Of a stretch of 64,000 nt of DNA, positions 8,713-20,370 are shown piece by piece (within the stretch, counting starts at the first letter, position 1; every line of letters begins with the position of its first letter). The translations under genes and the position numbers were made by a program. The DNA is from Janthinobacterium sp. FW305-129 (lineage in GTDB: Bacteria > Pseudomonadota > Gammaproteobacteria > Burkholderiales > Burkholderiaceae_D): NCBI RefSeq assembly GCF_020858115.1, contig NZ_JACYMM010000003.1, positions 434,001 to 498,000 of the forward strand. The letters are read 5' to 3'. The notes under the pieces are model-generated. The model worked only from the letters and a program-made list of their open reading frames with translations. It searched no databases and was not told the origin of the DNA.

Positions 8713-9918
8713 TTACTGCTGTGGTTTAGGTTTCGCTTCTTCACGGCGGTTGTATCCCGCCACCATATCGAAGCGGAACAGACGGCATTCCAGCGCGCCG
8801 TTGAAGAATGGCGTCTTGCGCGCTTCCTTCAGACGCAGCAGCTTGGGCAAGCCCAGGTCGGCCGTGAACAGGAACACGGTCCAGCCAGCGAAGCGCTGCT
8901 TCAGGGTCGTGCCCATGGCCGAATAGAACGACGTCGACAATTCATCTTCCGGGATGGTGCTGTCGCCGCGCACGCCGATACGCTCGCCGTACGGCGGGTT
9001 GGTCAGCATGATGCCCGGCACGTCGCTTGGCGGCTTGACTTCCTGCGCCTCGATCTGTTTCAGCGGCACGTCGAAGCGCACGCCCGCGCAGCGCAGGTTA
9101 TGGCGCGTCATGGCGACCATGTCACCCGAAATGTCGCTGCCGAAAATGGTCGGTTCGGCCGGCAGCGGATTGACCTTGATGGCGTTTTTCATGGCATTCC
9201 ACGGCGCGGGATCGAAGTCGTGGAAGTTTTCGAACGCGAACTGGCGCGACGCGCCCGGCGGAATGCCCTGCAGCATCTGCGCCGCTTCGGCCAGGATGGT
9301 GCCGGAACCACACATGGGATCGAACAGCACCATGCCAGGCTTCCAGCCCGACACGCGCAGCAAGCCGGCGGCCAGGTTTTCGCGCAACGGCGCGTCGCCC
9401 GTCTCTTCACGCCAGCCGCGCTTGAACAGCGCTTCGCCCGAGGTATCGAGGTAGACGGTGAACGTGTGCGCGTCGAGGAAGCCGACGATGCGCATGTCCG
9501 GCGTCTTGGTGTTGACCGATGGACGCTCGTTGAACTGGTCGCGGAAGCGGTCGCAGATCGCGTCCTTGATTTTCAGTGTCGTGAATTCCAGGCTGCGCAG
9601 CGGCGATTTCACGGCCGTGACGTCGACGCGAATGGTGTGGTGCACGCCGAACCAGTCTTCCCAGGCTTGCGCCAGGGTCAGGTCATAAATGTCGTTTTCC
9701 GTCTTGTAGCCGGAATGGGCCATGCGCATCAGCACGCGCGAAGCGATGCGCGAATGCAGGTTGATGCGGTAGGAGTCCAGCAGGTCGCCCGAGCAATGCA
9801 CGCCGCCCGGCACCTGGTTGTGGACCTTCATGGTCGCACTATCCTGGGCGATCTCGCCCAGTTCCTCGGCCAACGCCGCTTCCATGCCGCGCGGGCATGG
9901 GCAAAAATATGAAGCCAT
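8713..9918 (-). CDS. THUMP-domain class I SAM-dependent RNA methyltransferase (RlmL-like)
   Basis: The 401-residue protein has an N-terminal ferredoxin-like and THUMP region (about 1-160), then a Rossmann methyltransferase domain with SAM-binding motif FDPMCGSGTILAEAA and catalytic motif TNPPYGER. That motif is typical of N2-guanine and N6-adenine methyltransferases. It corresponds to the RlmL half of the E. coli RlmKL fusion, which makes m2G2445 in 23S rRNA. The RlmK half is absent, so this is a stand-alone enzyme. The rRNA target is inferred from family membership. A terminator just upstream (9966-10002) separates it from the hemJ operon. Confidence 0.88.
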   Translation of the reverse strand: MASYFCPCPRGMEAALAEELGEIAQDSATMKVHNQVPGGVHCSGDLLDSYRINLHSRIASRVLMRMAHSGYKTENDIYDLTLAQAWEDWFGVHHTIRVDVTAVKSPLRSLEFTTLKIKDAICDRFRDQFNERPSVNTKTPDMRIVGFLDAHTFTVYLDTSGEALFKRGWREETGDAPLRENLAAGLLRVSGWKPGMVLFDPMCGSGTILAEAAQMLQGIPPGASRQFAFENFHDFDPAPWNAMKNAIKVNPLPAEPTIFGSDISGDMVAMTRHNLRCAGVRFDVPLKQIEAQEVKPPSDVPGIMLTNPPYGERIGVRGDSTIPEDELSTSFYSAMGTTLKQRFAGWTVFLFTADLGLPKLLRLKEARKTPFFNGALECRLFRFDMVAGYNRREEAKPKPQQ

Positions 9919-9965
9919 AATTAGGATACCTTTTATCCGTTGAAAAACACGTTCAATGAAAACCC

Positions 9966-10002
9966 AAAAAAAGGCCGGGGTCGTACCCTCAGGGTAAGCC
10001 CC
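9966..10002 (-). terminator. Intrinsic terminator of the hemJ-isomerase operon
   Basis: On the minus strand an outer GGGG/CCCC and inner TACCC/GGGTA stem with a TGA loop is followed by GGCC and seven T residues (9966-9972 in plus coordinates). It lies 38 nt past the stop of the isomerase gene and before the methyltransferase gene, where an end of transcription is expected. Confidence 0.6.
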
Positions 10003-10040
10003 CAGTTCTGCTCTTGGGGTTACTAACTACTCTCTAAAAA

Positions 10041-10655
10041 CTACTTCTCCAGCGCCCGCTCGACAAAATCGAGCCTGTCCTGGCCCCAAAACCCTTCGCC
10101 ATCGACGATGTACCACGGCGAGCCGAAGACGCTGGCGGCGGTAGCTGCCTCGGTGTTGGCATCGTATTCGGCCTGCACGCTGGCCGTCTCCGACGTTTTC
10201 AGCAACTGGCGGCCTTCGAAACCCGCGTCGAGGGCGATCTGCACCAGGGTTTCCTCGTCGCCGATGTTGCGCTCTTCGGCCCACAGGCCGCGCATGATGG
10301 CGTGCGCCAGATTCAGCGACGCTTCCACGCCGTGCGCCAGGCGCGTGGCGATGATCAGCTTGGCCGCCGCTTCCGGCGAGACGGGGAAGAACTTCGGCTG
10401 CAGATTCAAGGGCACTTGCAAAAAGGCCGACCAGCGCGCCAGCTCGGCCAGGCGATACGCCTGACGCTGCGGCGCGCGCTTGGCCAGCGGCAGGCCGCCC
10501 GAGACGCTGAAGACCTTGCCCAGGTCGAAGGGGCGCACGTCGATCTGTGCGCCCGTCTTAGCGGCGATGGCCATCAGGCGCGCATGCCCCAGGTAGGTCC
10601 ATGGCGAGTGGGGAGCAAAGAAATATTGCACGACTTTGTTCTGGTTTGCACTCAT
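10041..10655 (-). CDS. 2-hydroxychromene-2-carboxylate isomerase family protein (DsbA-like, kappa-GST type)
   Basis: The 204-residue thioredoxin-fold protein has an inserted helical domain. The SPWTYLG motif near residue 13 has Ser where DsbA has Cys, as in the glutathione-dependent isomerase of naphthalene catabolism. The C-terminal part has the cis-Pro motif FGSPWYIVDGEGFWGQDRL. Many proteobacteria carry such homologues with no aromatic catabolic cluster, and none is seen here, so the physiological substrate is unknown. I use ATG 10655 because GGGAG lies 5 nt before it; GTG 10658 directly precedes it. The gene follows hemJ by about 10 nt and probably shares its transcript. Confidence 0.82.
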   Translation of the reverse strand: MSANQNKVVQYFFAPHSPWTYLGHARLMAIAAKTGAQIDVRPFDLGKVFSVSGGLPLAKRAPQRQAYRLAELARWSAFLQVPLNLQPKFFPVSPEAAAKLIIATRLAHGVEASLNLAHAIMRGLWAEERNIGDEETLVQIALDAGFEGRQLLKTSETASVQAEYDANTEAATAASVFGSPWYIVDGEGFWGQDRLDFVERALEK

Positions 10656-10665
10656 CACGACTCCC

Positions 10666-11103
10666 TTAGAAAGGCTTGACCACGACCAGCACGACGACGG
10701 CCAGCAGCATCAGCACCGGCACTTCATTAAACCAGCGGAACCAGGTGTGGCTGCGCTTGTTGAGACCTTTTTCAAACTTGCGCAGGATGGAACCGCAGGC
10801 GTGGTGATAGCCGAGCAGCAGCACCACGAACGTCAGCTTGGCGTGCATCCAGCCCGGCATCTTCATGCGGCCCTCGCCTCCACCGTACAGCATCCACATC
10901 AATGCCAATCCCAGTACCATCGCCGGCAGCGCCAGCAGGGACATGAAGCGGTACAGCTTGCGCGCCATCAGCAGCAGGCGTTCGGTGGCCACCGTTTCCG
11001 TCTCCATCGCCAGGTTCACGAAGATGCGCGGCAAATAAAACAGGCCGGCAAACCAGGACATGACGAAGATGATGTGGAAGGCTTTGGTCCAGAGAAAGAG
11101 CAT
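10666..11103 (-). CDS. hemJ: CopD/HemJ-family membrane protein, probable protoporphyrinogen oxidase
   Basis: The 145-residue protein has four hydrophobic helices. The conserved HemJ features are present: FHIIFVMSWFAGLFYLPR in helix 1, with its His, and a later MHAKLTFVVLLLGYHH segment with the invariant His-Ala-Lys. HemJ oxidises protoporphyrinogen IX to protoporphyrin IX, the penultimate step of haem synthesis, in bacteria that lack HemY or HemG. The length is typical of the family. It is the first gene of a two-gene unit with the DsbA-like isomerase. Confidence 0.8.
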   Translation of the reverse strand: MLFLWTKAFHIIFVMSWFAGLFYLPRIFVNLAMETETVATERLLLMARKLYRFMSLLALPAMVLGLALMWMLYGGGEGRMKMPGWMHAKLTFVVLLLGYHHACGSILRKFEKGLNKRSHTWFRWFNEVPVLMLLAVVVLVVVKPF

Positions 11104-11140
11104 GGGATTCCCAGTGTCAGAGAGCTACAGAAATGAGAGC

Positions 11141-11165
11141 GCGGGCCGCCTTGTGGGCCGCCCGC
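11141..11165 (-). terminator. GC-rich hairpin downstream of proA
   Basis: A perfect 6-bp GCGGGC/GCCCGC stem with additional inner pairing lies 23-47 nt past the proA stop. There is no strong T-tract on the minus strand, so it may stabilise or terminate the proA message, or neither. Confidence 0.35.
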
Positions 11166-11187
11166 GAAGACGTACTACCTACGATGC

Positions 11188-12471
11188 CTACTTGCGTACT
11201 TCGCCGTGGCCAAAGACCACGTACTTGAGCGAGGTCAGGCCTTCCAGTCCCACCGGACCACGCGCGTGCAGCTTGTCGTTCGAGATGCCAATCTCGGCCC
11301 CCAGGCCGTATTCGAAGCCGTCGGCGAAACGCGTCGACGCGTTCACCATCACCGAGGCGGAATCGACTTCGCGCAGGAAGCGCAGCGCATCGCTGTAGTC
11401 TTCCGTGATGATGGATTCCGTGTGCTTCGATGAGTACCGGTTGATGTGATCCATCGCTTCGTCAATGCCGTCGACCACTTTCACCGACAGGATCGCCGCC
11501 AGGTATTCGGTGGACCAGTCTTCCTCGGTGGCAGCTACCAGATGCGGATAAGCGGCGGCGGCCAGGATCGCATGGCTTTCCGGATCGGCGCGCAGTTCCA
11601 CCTGTTTGGTCAGGTACAGTTCGGCCAGCTGCGGCAGCACGGTAGCGGCAATGGCGCGCGACACCAGCAAGGTTTCCATGGTGTTGCAGGTGCCGTAGCG
11701 GTGGCACTTCGCGTTGAAGCCGATATCGATCGCCTTCCGGATATCGGCCTTGGCATCGATGTAGACGTGGCAGATGCCATCGAGGTGCTTGATCATCGGC
11801 ACGGTGGCCTCGGCCATCAGGCGTGCGATCAGGCCCTTGCCGCCGCGCGGCACGATGACGTCCACGTATTGCGGCATGGTGATGAGGGCGCCGACGGCGG
11901 CGCGGTCGGTGGTGTCGATCACTTGCACGGCATCGGCCGGAAGACCTGCTCCCAGCAAGCCCTCCGCCACCAGCTTGGCCAGCGCGCGGTTGCAATGAAT
12001 CGCTTCCGAGCCGCCGCGCAAGATCGTCGCGTTGCCGCTCTTGATGCACAGGCCGGCCGCGTCCACCGTCACGTTCGGACGGGCTTCATAGATGATGCCG
12101 ATGACGCCCAGCGGCACGCGCATCTGCCCCACCTGAATGCCCGTCGGGCGGAACTTCATGTTCGAGATTTCGCCGATCGGATCGGCCAGCGACACGATCT
12201 GCGTCAAGCCTTCGACCATGGTGGCAATGGCGGCATCGGACAGGGTCAGGCGGTCGAGCATGGCCGGCGCCAGGCCGGCGGCGGCCGCCGCATCGAGGTC
12301 GCGCTGGTTGGCCGCGCGCAGCAGATGGGCATCGCGCACGATGGCGGCGGCGATCAGGCTCAAGGCGCGGTTGCGCGTGGCGCTGTCGGCGCGCGCCATG
12401 GCGCGCGAAGCGGCGCGCGCGCGCGTGCCCACGTCCTGCATATATTCTGTGATGTCCATGCTCGTATCCAT
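11188..12471 (-). CDS. proA: Glutamate-5-semialdehyde dehydrogenase
   Basis: The 427-residue aldehyde dehydrogenase-fold enzyme reduces gamma-glutamyl phosphate to glutamate-5-semialdehyde, the second step of proline synthesis. Supporting motifs are [42 protein letters not shown] and the catalytic Cys in [12 protein letters not shown]. Length and motif order match ProA throughout. A second in-frame ATG at 12459 would shorten it by four residues, and neither has a clear ribosome site. It follows holA by 11 nt on the same strand, an arrangement common in Burkholderiales. Confidence 0.95.
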   Translation of the reverse strand: MDTSMDITEYMQDVGTRARAASRAMARADSATRNRALSLIAAAIVRDAHLLRAANQRDLDAAAAAGLAPAMLDRLTLSDAAIATMVEGLTQIVSLADPIGEISNMKFRPTGIQVGQMRVPLGVIGIIYEARPNVTVDAAGLCIKSGNATILRGGSEAIHCNRALAKLVAEGLLGAGLPADAVQVIDTTDRAAVGALITMPQYVDVIVPRGGKGLIARLMAEATVPMIKHLDGICHVYIDAKADIRKAIDIGFNAKCHRYGTCNTMETLLVSRAIAATVLPQLAELYLTKQVELRADPESHAILAAAAYPHLVAATEEDWSTEYLAAILSVKVVDGIDEAMDHINRYSSKHTESIITEDYSDALRFLREVDSASVMVNASTRFADGFEYGLGAEIGISNDKLHARGPVGLEGLTSLKYVVFGHGEVRK

Positions 12472-12482
12472 ATAGTAAAAAA

Positions 12483-13499
12483 CTAGCCTCGGGCGATCTT
12501 CAGGCCCAGCTGCAGCATGGCATCCCAGGCATCGCCCGCGTAACCCTTGGCCCGCAAGCCCTTGATCATCTTGTCCACCTGCGCCGCCTGCTGCAGCGCC
12601 GCTTCCAGCACGGGCAGCGAAATGCGCCGCAGGGCCGGTTCCATCATCCGCTCGCGCGGACCCCAGATGCGGTATTCCTTCAGCAACGCGCCCAATGGAC
12701 GCCCTTGCGCCATGCCGGCCTTCAATTTTAACAGCGTGCGGATTTCCTCGGAGACGGCCCACAAGACCAGCGGCAGCGCCTCGCCCTCGCCTTTCAAGCC
12801 TTCGAGCATGCGCACCAGGCGCGCCGGGTCGCCGGCCAGCATGGCTTCGGACAGCTTGAAGACATCGTAGCGGGCCACGTTCAGCACCGCGTCCTGCACT
12901 TGTTCGTACGTCAGCTTGCCCGCCGCGTGCAGCAAGCCCAGTTTCTGGATTTCCTGGTGCGCCGCCAGCAAATTGCCCTCCACCCGTTCGGCGATGAAGT
13001 CGATGCTGGCACGCTCGGCGCTTTGCCCTTGCGCGGCCAGGCGCTGGGATATCCACGCCGGCAACTGCGCCCGCTCCACATTCGGAATCTCGATATACAC
13101 GGCAGCCTGCTGCAGGCTGGCGACCCATGCCGCCTTCTGCGTGGCCCAGTCCAGCTTGGGCAAGGTGATCAGGGTCAGGTTGTCGGGACTGAGATTTTTC
13201 GCATAGCTTTGCAGCGCCGCGCCGCCATCCTTGCCCGGCTTGCCGGTGGGGATGCGCAGCTCGATCATTTTCCTGTCACCGAACAGCGACAGCTCCTGGT
13301 TCGCCGCCAGCAATTCGCCCCACTTGAAGCTGCGCTCCACCGTCAGCACGTCGCGCTCGGAATAACCCTGCGCGCGCGCCGCGCGGCGGATCTTGTCGGC
13401 CGCTTCCAGCGCCAGCAGGTGTTCATCGCTGGTGATCACATACAGCTGCGCCAGCGGCTTGGCCACATGCCCATCGAGCGCGTCTATCCGCAATTGCAT
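12483..13499 (-). CDS. holA: DNA polymerase III delta subunit
   Basis: The 338-residue protein is the delta subunit of the clamp loader, which opens the beta clamp during replication. Typical features are the N-terminal [24 protein letters not shown], the [12 protein letters not shown] segment, [13 protein letters not shown] (the beta-binding element) and a C-terminal helical collar with [13 protein letters not shown]. The frame is open further upstream, but the start MQLRIDAL (13499) gives the family's usual length and sits 10 nt after the lptE stop. It lies in the order leuS-lptE-holA-proA. Confidence 0.93.
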   Translation of the reverse strand: MQLRIDALDGHVAKPLAQLYVITSDEHLLALEAADKIRRAARAQGYSERDVLTVERSFKWGELLAANQELSLFGDRKMIELRIPTGKPGKDGGAALQSYAKNLSPDNLTLITLPKLDWATQKAAWVASLQQAAVYIEIPNVERAQLPAWISQRLAAQGQSAERASIDFIAERVEGNLLAAHQEIQKLGLLHAAGKLTYEQVQDAVLNVARYDVFKLSEAMLAGDPARLVRMLEGLKGEGEALPLVLWAVSEEIRTLLKLKAGMAQGRPLGALLKEYRIWGPRERMMEPALRRISLPVLEAALQQAAQVDKMIKGLRAKGYAGDAWDAMLQLGLKIARG

Positions 13500-13509
13500 G
13501 GCGTCCCCG

Positions 13510-14100
13510 TTACTGCTGCGGGGCTGCCGGCGCGACCGGCGCCACGGGCGCCACCGACATGGCCGGCAGCACCGGCTTGATGGCGGCCAGGCGGCGCATG
13601 ATCTGCTGCACCAGGTCGTTGCGCATGTCGCGGTACAGCGCTGCTTCCTCAGTCTCCTTGGCCAGCACCTGCGACTCGTCGAAGGTGATCGGACGCACCA
13701 GATTGATGGTGGTCGGCGCCAGCAACTGGTTGCCGGCCTTGTCGACGACGCGGAAGTTGATCGAATAGCCGAGCTGGTATTCCTGCACGCGGCCATTTTT
13801 GTTCAGCGACAAAATGGTCTTGGTACGGTTCCTCTCCGGGTCGCTGAGCACTTCAAGCACGGCGTCGGCGCCATCCTTGGTGTTCACCACCTCCGTGCTG
13901 CCGATGGCGCGGATATAGCGCTTCAAGCCGATCGCCAGCGGCGACGTCTCGGGCAAGCCGATATACATCGTCGCGAACGGCAGCATGAAACTGCCGTTCG
14001 AACCGCGCAAGTGAAAGCCGCAAGCCGACAGCAGAACCGTCAGACCCAACGCCAGCATGGCGCGGCGGCCCAACAGCGATACGGAAGAGGAAGTCGTCAT
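13510..14100 (-). CDS. lptE: LPS-assembly lipoprotein LptE
   Basis: The 196-residue outer-membrane lipoprotein has a signal peptide ending in the lipobox LSAC (Cys near residue 24), followed by GFHLRG, the hallmark start of mature LptE. The remainder is the two-helix, four-strand fold with GLKRYIRAIGSTEVV and the C-terminal YRDMRNDLVQQIMRRLAAI. LptE plugs the LptD barrel and binds LPS; lptD itself is at 46200-48449. The C-terminus ends in a short Ala/Pro/Val repeat tail. It starts 2 nt after leuS and precedes holA, the conserved order. Confidence 0.93.
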   Translation of the reverse strand: MTTSSSVSLLGRRAMLALGLTVLLSACGFHLRGSNGSFMLPFATMYIGLPETSPLAIGLKRYIRAIGSTEVVNTKDGADAVLEVLSDPERNRTKTILSLNKNGRVQEYQLGYSINFRVVDKAGNQLLAPTTINLVRPITFDESQVLAKETEEAALYRDMRNDLVQQIMRRLAAIKPVLPAMSVAPVAPVAPAAPQQ

Positions 14101-14102
14101 GA

Positions 14103-16798
<2,696 letters not shown>

Positions 16799-16916
16799 CT
16801 GGTTGTCGCGGCCCGATAGCGCGGCGCCCAGGCGGCCCGGGCCGGCATATTTTTGCGAGCGCACAATTATGCTGTGTGATATATACACAATCTTGTTCTT
16901 TGCATCAAAGCCGGCC

Positions 16917-17681
16917 ATGATCATCTACCAGGAAGTCGCCCCCATCCCCGCCCTGCGGCCGTGGCTGGACTGCGTCTGGATGTGCCGCGTGCAGACGGGC
17001 GCCACGCCCCTCACGCACCAGGTCTTGCCGGACAATTGCATCGACATCCTGTGCCAGGATCAGCAGGACGCCAACTTTGCCGTCGGCATGATGACGGCGC
17101 CGATTGCCGTCGTCAGCCGGGGCCTCGTGCAGACGGTGGCGGCCCGCTTCAAGCCGGGCGCGGCGGCGCGCTTCTTCCAGTTGCCCCTGTGCGAACTCAA
17201 TGATGGACGTGCTGATCTGCGGCAGCTGTGGGGCCGCGACCTGGCGGCGCGCCTCGGTGACGCGCTGTGGAGCGACCCCTTGTCCAACGCGCAAAGAGTT
17301 TCCATTTTGCAAGATTACCTGCTGCTGCGCCTGCGCCAGGGACCGCCGCTGCGCCCGGCCGGCGTCGCCGAACATGCCATTGCCGCCATCGAAGGCGCGC
17401 ACGGCATGCTGCGCGTGGATGGCCTGGCGCAGCAGCTGGGCGTGTCGCGCCAGCACCTGGCGCTGCAATTCCGGCGACAAGTCGGCATCAGCCCGAAGCT
17501 GTTTGCCCGCATCTGCCGTTTCCGGGCCGCCAGCGCTGGCTTGAAAAACCTGCCGCAGCAGCCGGACTGGGCGCAGGTGGCCTTGCAATACGGCTATTTC
17601 GACCAGTCGCATCTGATCCACGACTTCCAGGATTTCGCCCGCAGTTCACCCGAAGCGTGGCTGACGGGCCGGCGCGCGTGA
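16917..17681 (+). CDS. AraC-family transcriptional regulator with DUF6597-like N-terminal domain
   Basis: The 254-residue protein has an N-terminal domain of the type found in many unlinked AraC regulators (VLPDNCIDILCQ, RFKPGAAARFFQLP) and a C-terminal AraC DNA-binding domain of two helix-turn-helices. Recognisable parts are LAQQLGVSRQHLALQFRR and the second-motif QVALQYGYFDQSHLIHDFQDF. ATG 16917 was chosen because it begins the conserved domain; an in-frame ATG at 16869 is possible. It is divergent from leuS and lies 77 nt upstream of a VOC-family gene, which it may control. Its ligand is unknown. Confidence 0.88.
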   Translation: MIIYQEVAPIPALRPWLDCVWMCRVQTGATPLTHQVLPDNCIDILCQDQQDANFAVGMMTAPIAVVSRGLVQTVAARFKPGAAARFFQLPLCELNDGRADLRQLWGRDLAARLGDALWSDPLSNAQRVSILQDYLLLRLRQGPPLRPAGVAEHAIAAIEGAHGMLRVDGLAQQLGVSRQHLALQFRRQVGISPKLFARICRFRAASAGLKNLPQQPDWAQVALQYGYFDQSHLIHDFQDFARSSPEAWLTGRRA

Positions 17682-17758
17682 GCACCTTCCATTTTTCCAA
17701 TCGCGCGGCGCGTACCGGTGGCATGATGGCGTTATTCTTCATTCACCAGGAGCAGAAC

Positions 17759-18124
17759 ATGATCAAGGGCTTGCGCACCGTCACCTATCCCGTCCCCGAC
17801 CTGGACCAGGCCAAGGCCTGGTATAGCCAGGTATTCAATGCCACGCCGTATTTCGACCAGCCGTTCTATGTCGGCTTTGCCATCGGCGGCTTCGAGCTGG
17901 GCTTGCTGCCGGGCGGCGAGCCGGGCACGCAGGGCAGCGTGACGTACTGGGGCGTGGACGGCATCGAGCAGGAAGTCGAACGCATCGTCGCGCTGGGCGC
18001 TACCTTGCACCATCCGATCACGGACGTGGGCGACGGCATCCGCACGGTGGAATTGCTCGATCCGTTCGGCAACCAGATCGGCCTGATCGACAATCCCCAC
18101 TTCGATACGGCCAAGGTCCGTTAA
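17759..18124 (+). CDS. VOC (glyoxalase/bleomycin resistance) family protein
   Basis: The 121-residue single-domain protein has the paired beta-alpha-beta-beta-beta modules of the vicinal oxygen chelate fold: TVTYPVPDLDQAKAWYSQVF at the start and VELLDPFGNQIGLIDNPHF near the end, with a metal-ligand-type Glu and His. VOC members include lyases, dioxygenases and drug-binding proteins, and nothing here points to one activity. A CAGGAG ribosome site supports ATG 17759. It follows the AraC regulator gene and ends 6 nt before the convergent LysR gene. Confidence 0.87.
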   Translation: MIKGLRTVTYPVPDLDQAKAWYSQVFNATPYFDQPFYVGFAIGGFELGLLPGGEPGTQGSVTYWGVDGIEQEVERIVALGATLHHPITDVGDGIRTVELLDPFGNQIGLIDNPHFDTAKVR

Positions 18125-18130
18125 GTTGCA

Positions 18131-19030
18131 TTAAGCGGCGGCTTCGCCCTGCAGCCACAGCCGGAACTGCTGCAAGGCCAGCTTTTCATGCGCCGCCTCG
18201 GGCGTAATCAGGTAATATGCGCGCTGGCCGCGCAGTGGGCGCTCGCACACAATGCGCAGCTCGCCACGCGCCAGTTCCGCCTCGACCAGCATACGGGGCA
18301 GCAAGACCACTCCCTGTCCCTGCACGGCCGCCATGGCCAGCATGGAAAACAGTTCATAGCGGGCGCCGTAGCGCGCCCCTTCTCCTTCGACCTGCATGGC
18401 GTCAAACCACTGGCGCCAGGCGCCCGGGCGCGTACTTTGCTGCAACAACGTCAATGCCAGCATATCCTGCGGCTGCCAGACGCTGCGCGCCGCCAGCACA
18501 CGGGGGCTGGCGACGGGCACGATTTCTTCATGCATGAGCAAGGTGGCGCGCGTGCCGGGCCAGCGCGCCAGCTGCTCGGGTGTGCCCGCGTACAGGGCGC
18601 CGTCGTATTCCGTATCGGCAAACATGAACGGCTTCGTATAGGCATCGATATGCACGACGATGTCGGGATGCAAGCCTGCCAGTGTCGATAGGCGCGGCAT
18701 CAGCCAGCGCGTGGCAAACGTGGGCACCGAGGCCAGCTGCAGCGCCCCGCCGCCGCCCTGGCGCGCCATGGTGTCGAGCGTGTCGCGCTCCAGTCCATCG
18801 AGGCGGGCCGCGATCTGGCGTGCATACGCGGCGCCGGCGCTGGTCAGCAGCACGCCATGGCGCGTGCGCTGGAATAGTTGCACGCCAAGAAAGCTCTCCA
18901 ACGATGAAATCTGGCGCGAGACGGCGCTTTGCGTCAGCGACAGTTCGCGCGCCGCATGCGTGTAGCTTTGGTGCCGCGCCGCCGCCTCGAAGCAATTTAG
19001 CGCTTGCAGCATGGGAATTTTTCGCGACAT
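18131..19030 (-). CDS. LysR-family regulator, divergent from glutaryl-CoA dehydrogenase
   Basis: The 299-residue protein has a winged helix-turn-helix at 7-66 ([31 protein letters not shown] written in part: [14 protein letters not shown]) and a periplasmic-binding-type effector domain (about 95-295). The N-terminus resembles the GcvA subgroup. Divergence from a glutaryl-CoA dehydrogenase and CoA-transferase pair matches regulators named GcdR in Pseudomonas and Burkholderia, so it probably responds to glutarate or a lysine-degradation intermediate. That is inference from context. The 161-nt shared region contains TTGC-N10-GCAA around 19111-19128, a possible LysR site. Confidence 0.88.
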   Translation of the reverse strand: MSRKIPMLQALNCFEAAARHQSYTHAARELSLTQSAVSRQISSLESFLGVQLFQRTRHGVLLTSAGAAYARQIAARLDGLERDTLDTMARQGGGGALQLASVPTFATRWLMPRLSTLAGLHPDIVVHIDAYTKPFMFADTEYDGALYAGTPEQLARWPGTRATLLMHEEIVPVASPRVLAARSVWQPQDMLALTLLQQSTRPGAWRQWFDAMQVEGEGARYGARYELFSMLAMAAVQGQGVVLLPRMLVEAELARGELRIVCERPLRGQRAYYLITPEAAHEKLALQQFRLWLQGEAAA

Positions 19031-19191
19031 GGCATCTCAAAGGAAGGAAAAGAAACGCCAGTATGCCGCAAGATATGCGTCACACGCATGTCTGGGTGCG
19101 AATAAATCGTTTGCGCAAGGCTAGGCAAGAACCTACCATGAGCCATATTCAATCTTGCGCCGATCACCGGCGCTCACCTGCGAGGCCTGTG

Positions 19192-20370
19192 ATGAGCAAA
19201 ACCGTATTCGACTGGAATTCCCCCCTGCTGCTGGAAGAACAACTGACGGGCGACGAACGCGCCGTGCTGGAAGCGGCGCGCGACTATTGCCAGGGCAGCC
19301 TGGTGCCCAGGGTCCTCGAATCGTTCCGCCATGGCCGCACGGATGCGGCCATCTTCCGCGAAATGGGTGAACTGGGCTTGCTGGGCACCACCATTCCCGA
19401 AGAATACGGCGGCGCCGGCCTGAACTATGTTTGCTACGGACTGGCCGCGCGCGAAGTCGAGCGCGTCGATTCGGGCTACCGCTCGATGATGAGCGTGCAA
19501 TCGTCGCTGGTGATGGTGCCGATCAATGCCTTCGGCAACGAAGAAACCAAACAGAAATACCTGCCGAAACTGGCGACGGGCGAATTCATCGGCTGCTTCG
19601 GCCTGACGGAACCGAACCACGGCTCCGACCCTGGCAGCATGGTCACGCGCGCACGCAAGGTGCCGGGCGGCTACAGTATCTCCGGCGCCAAGATGTGGAT
19701 CACCAACAGCCCCATCGCCGACGTGTTCGTCGTCTGGGCCAAGGACGATGAAGGCGCGATCCGCGGTTTCGTGCTGGAAAAAGGCTGGAAAGGCCTGTCG
19801 GCGCCCGAGATCCACGGCAAGGTCGGCTTGCGCACCAGCATCACCGGTGAAATCGTCATGGATGAAGTATTTTGCCCGGAAGAAAACGCCTTCCCCGACG
19901 TGCGCGGCCTGAAAGGCCCGTTCACGTGCCTGAACAGCGCCCGCTACGGCATCGCCTGGGGCGCGCTGGGCGCGGCCGAGGACTGCTACCTGAAGGCGCG
20001 CCAGTACACGATGGACCGCCAGCAATTTGGCCGTCCGTTGGCCGCGAACCAGCTGGTGCAAAAGAAACTGGCGGATATGTTGACGGAAATCACCATGGGC
20101 TTGCAAGGCTGTTTGCGCCTGGGCCGCATGAAGGATGAGGGCTCGCCCGCCGTGGAGATCACCTCGATCATGAAACGCAACAGCTGCGGCAAGGCGCTGG
20201 ACATCGCCCGCGTGGCGCGCGACATGATGGGCGGCAACGGCATTTCCGACGAGTTCGGCGTCATCCGCCACCTGGTCAACCTGGAAGTGGTCAACACCTA
20301 CGAAGGCACGCACGATGTGCACGCGCTGATCATCGGCCGCGCCATCACCGGCATCGCCGCCTTCAACTAA
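19192..20370 (+). CDS. Glutaryl-CoA dehydrogenase
   Basis: The 392-residue flavoprotein of the acyl-CoA dehydrogenase superfamily oxidises and decarboxylates glutaryl-CoA to crotonyl-CoA in lysine, hydroxylysine and tryptophan breakdown. Evidence is the N-terminal [17 protein letters not shown], the FAD/substrate segment [35 protein letters not shown], and [19 protein letters not shown] with the catalytic Glu in the position specific to this subfamily. ATG 19192 gives the usual length. Its stop overlaps the start of the CoA-transferase gene by one base, so the two are translationally coupled. Confidence 0.94.
   Translation: MSKTVFDWNSPLLLEEQLTGDERAVLEAARDYCQGSLVPRVLESFRHGRTDAAIFREMGELGLLGTTIPEEYGGAGLNYVCYGLAAREVERVDSGYRSMMSVQSSLVMVPINAFGNEETKQKYLPKLATGEFIGCFGLTEPNHGSDPGSMVTRARKVPGGYSISGAKMWITNSPIADVFVVWAKDDEGAIRGFVLEKGWKGLSAPEIHGKVGLRTSITGEIVMDEVFCPEENAFPDVRGLKGPFTCLNSARYGIAWGALGAAEDCYLKARQYTMDRQQFGRPLAANQLVQKKLADMLTEITMGLQGCLRLGRMKDEGSPAVEITSIMKRNSCGKALDIARVARDMMGGNGISDEFGVIRHLVNLEVVNTYEGTHDVHALIIGRAITGIAAFN

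Noticed and set aside
10041..10655. Aromatic (naphthalene-type) catabolic locus suggested by the chromene isomerase homologue
   Set aside because: No ring dioxygenase, aldolase or dehydrogenase genes are nearby. The gene is coupled to hemJ instead.
12483..13796. Longer holA frame with about 99 extra N-terminal codons
   Set aside because: The extra part overlaps lptE and is Arg/Cys/Ser-rich shadow. The conserved HolA start is at 13499.
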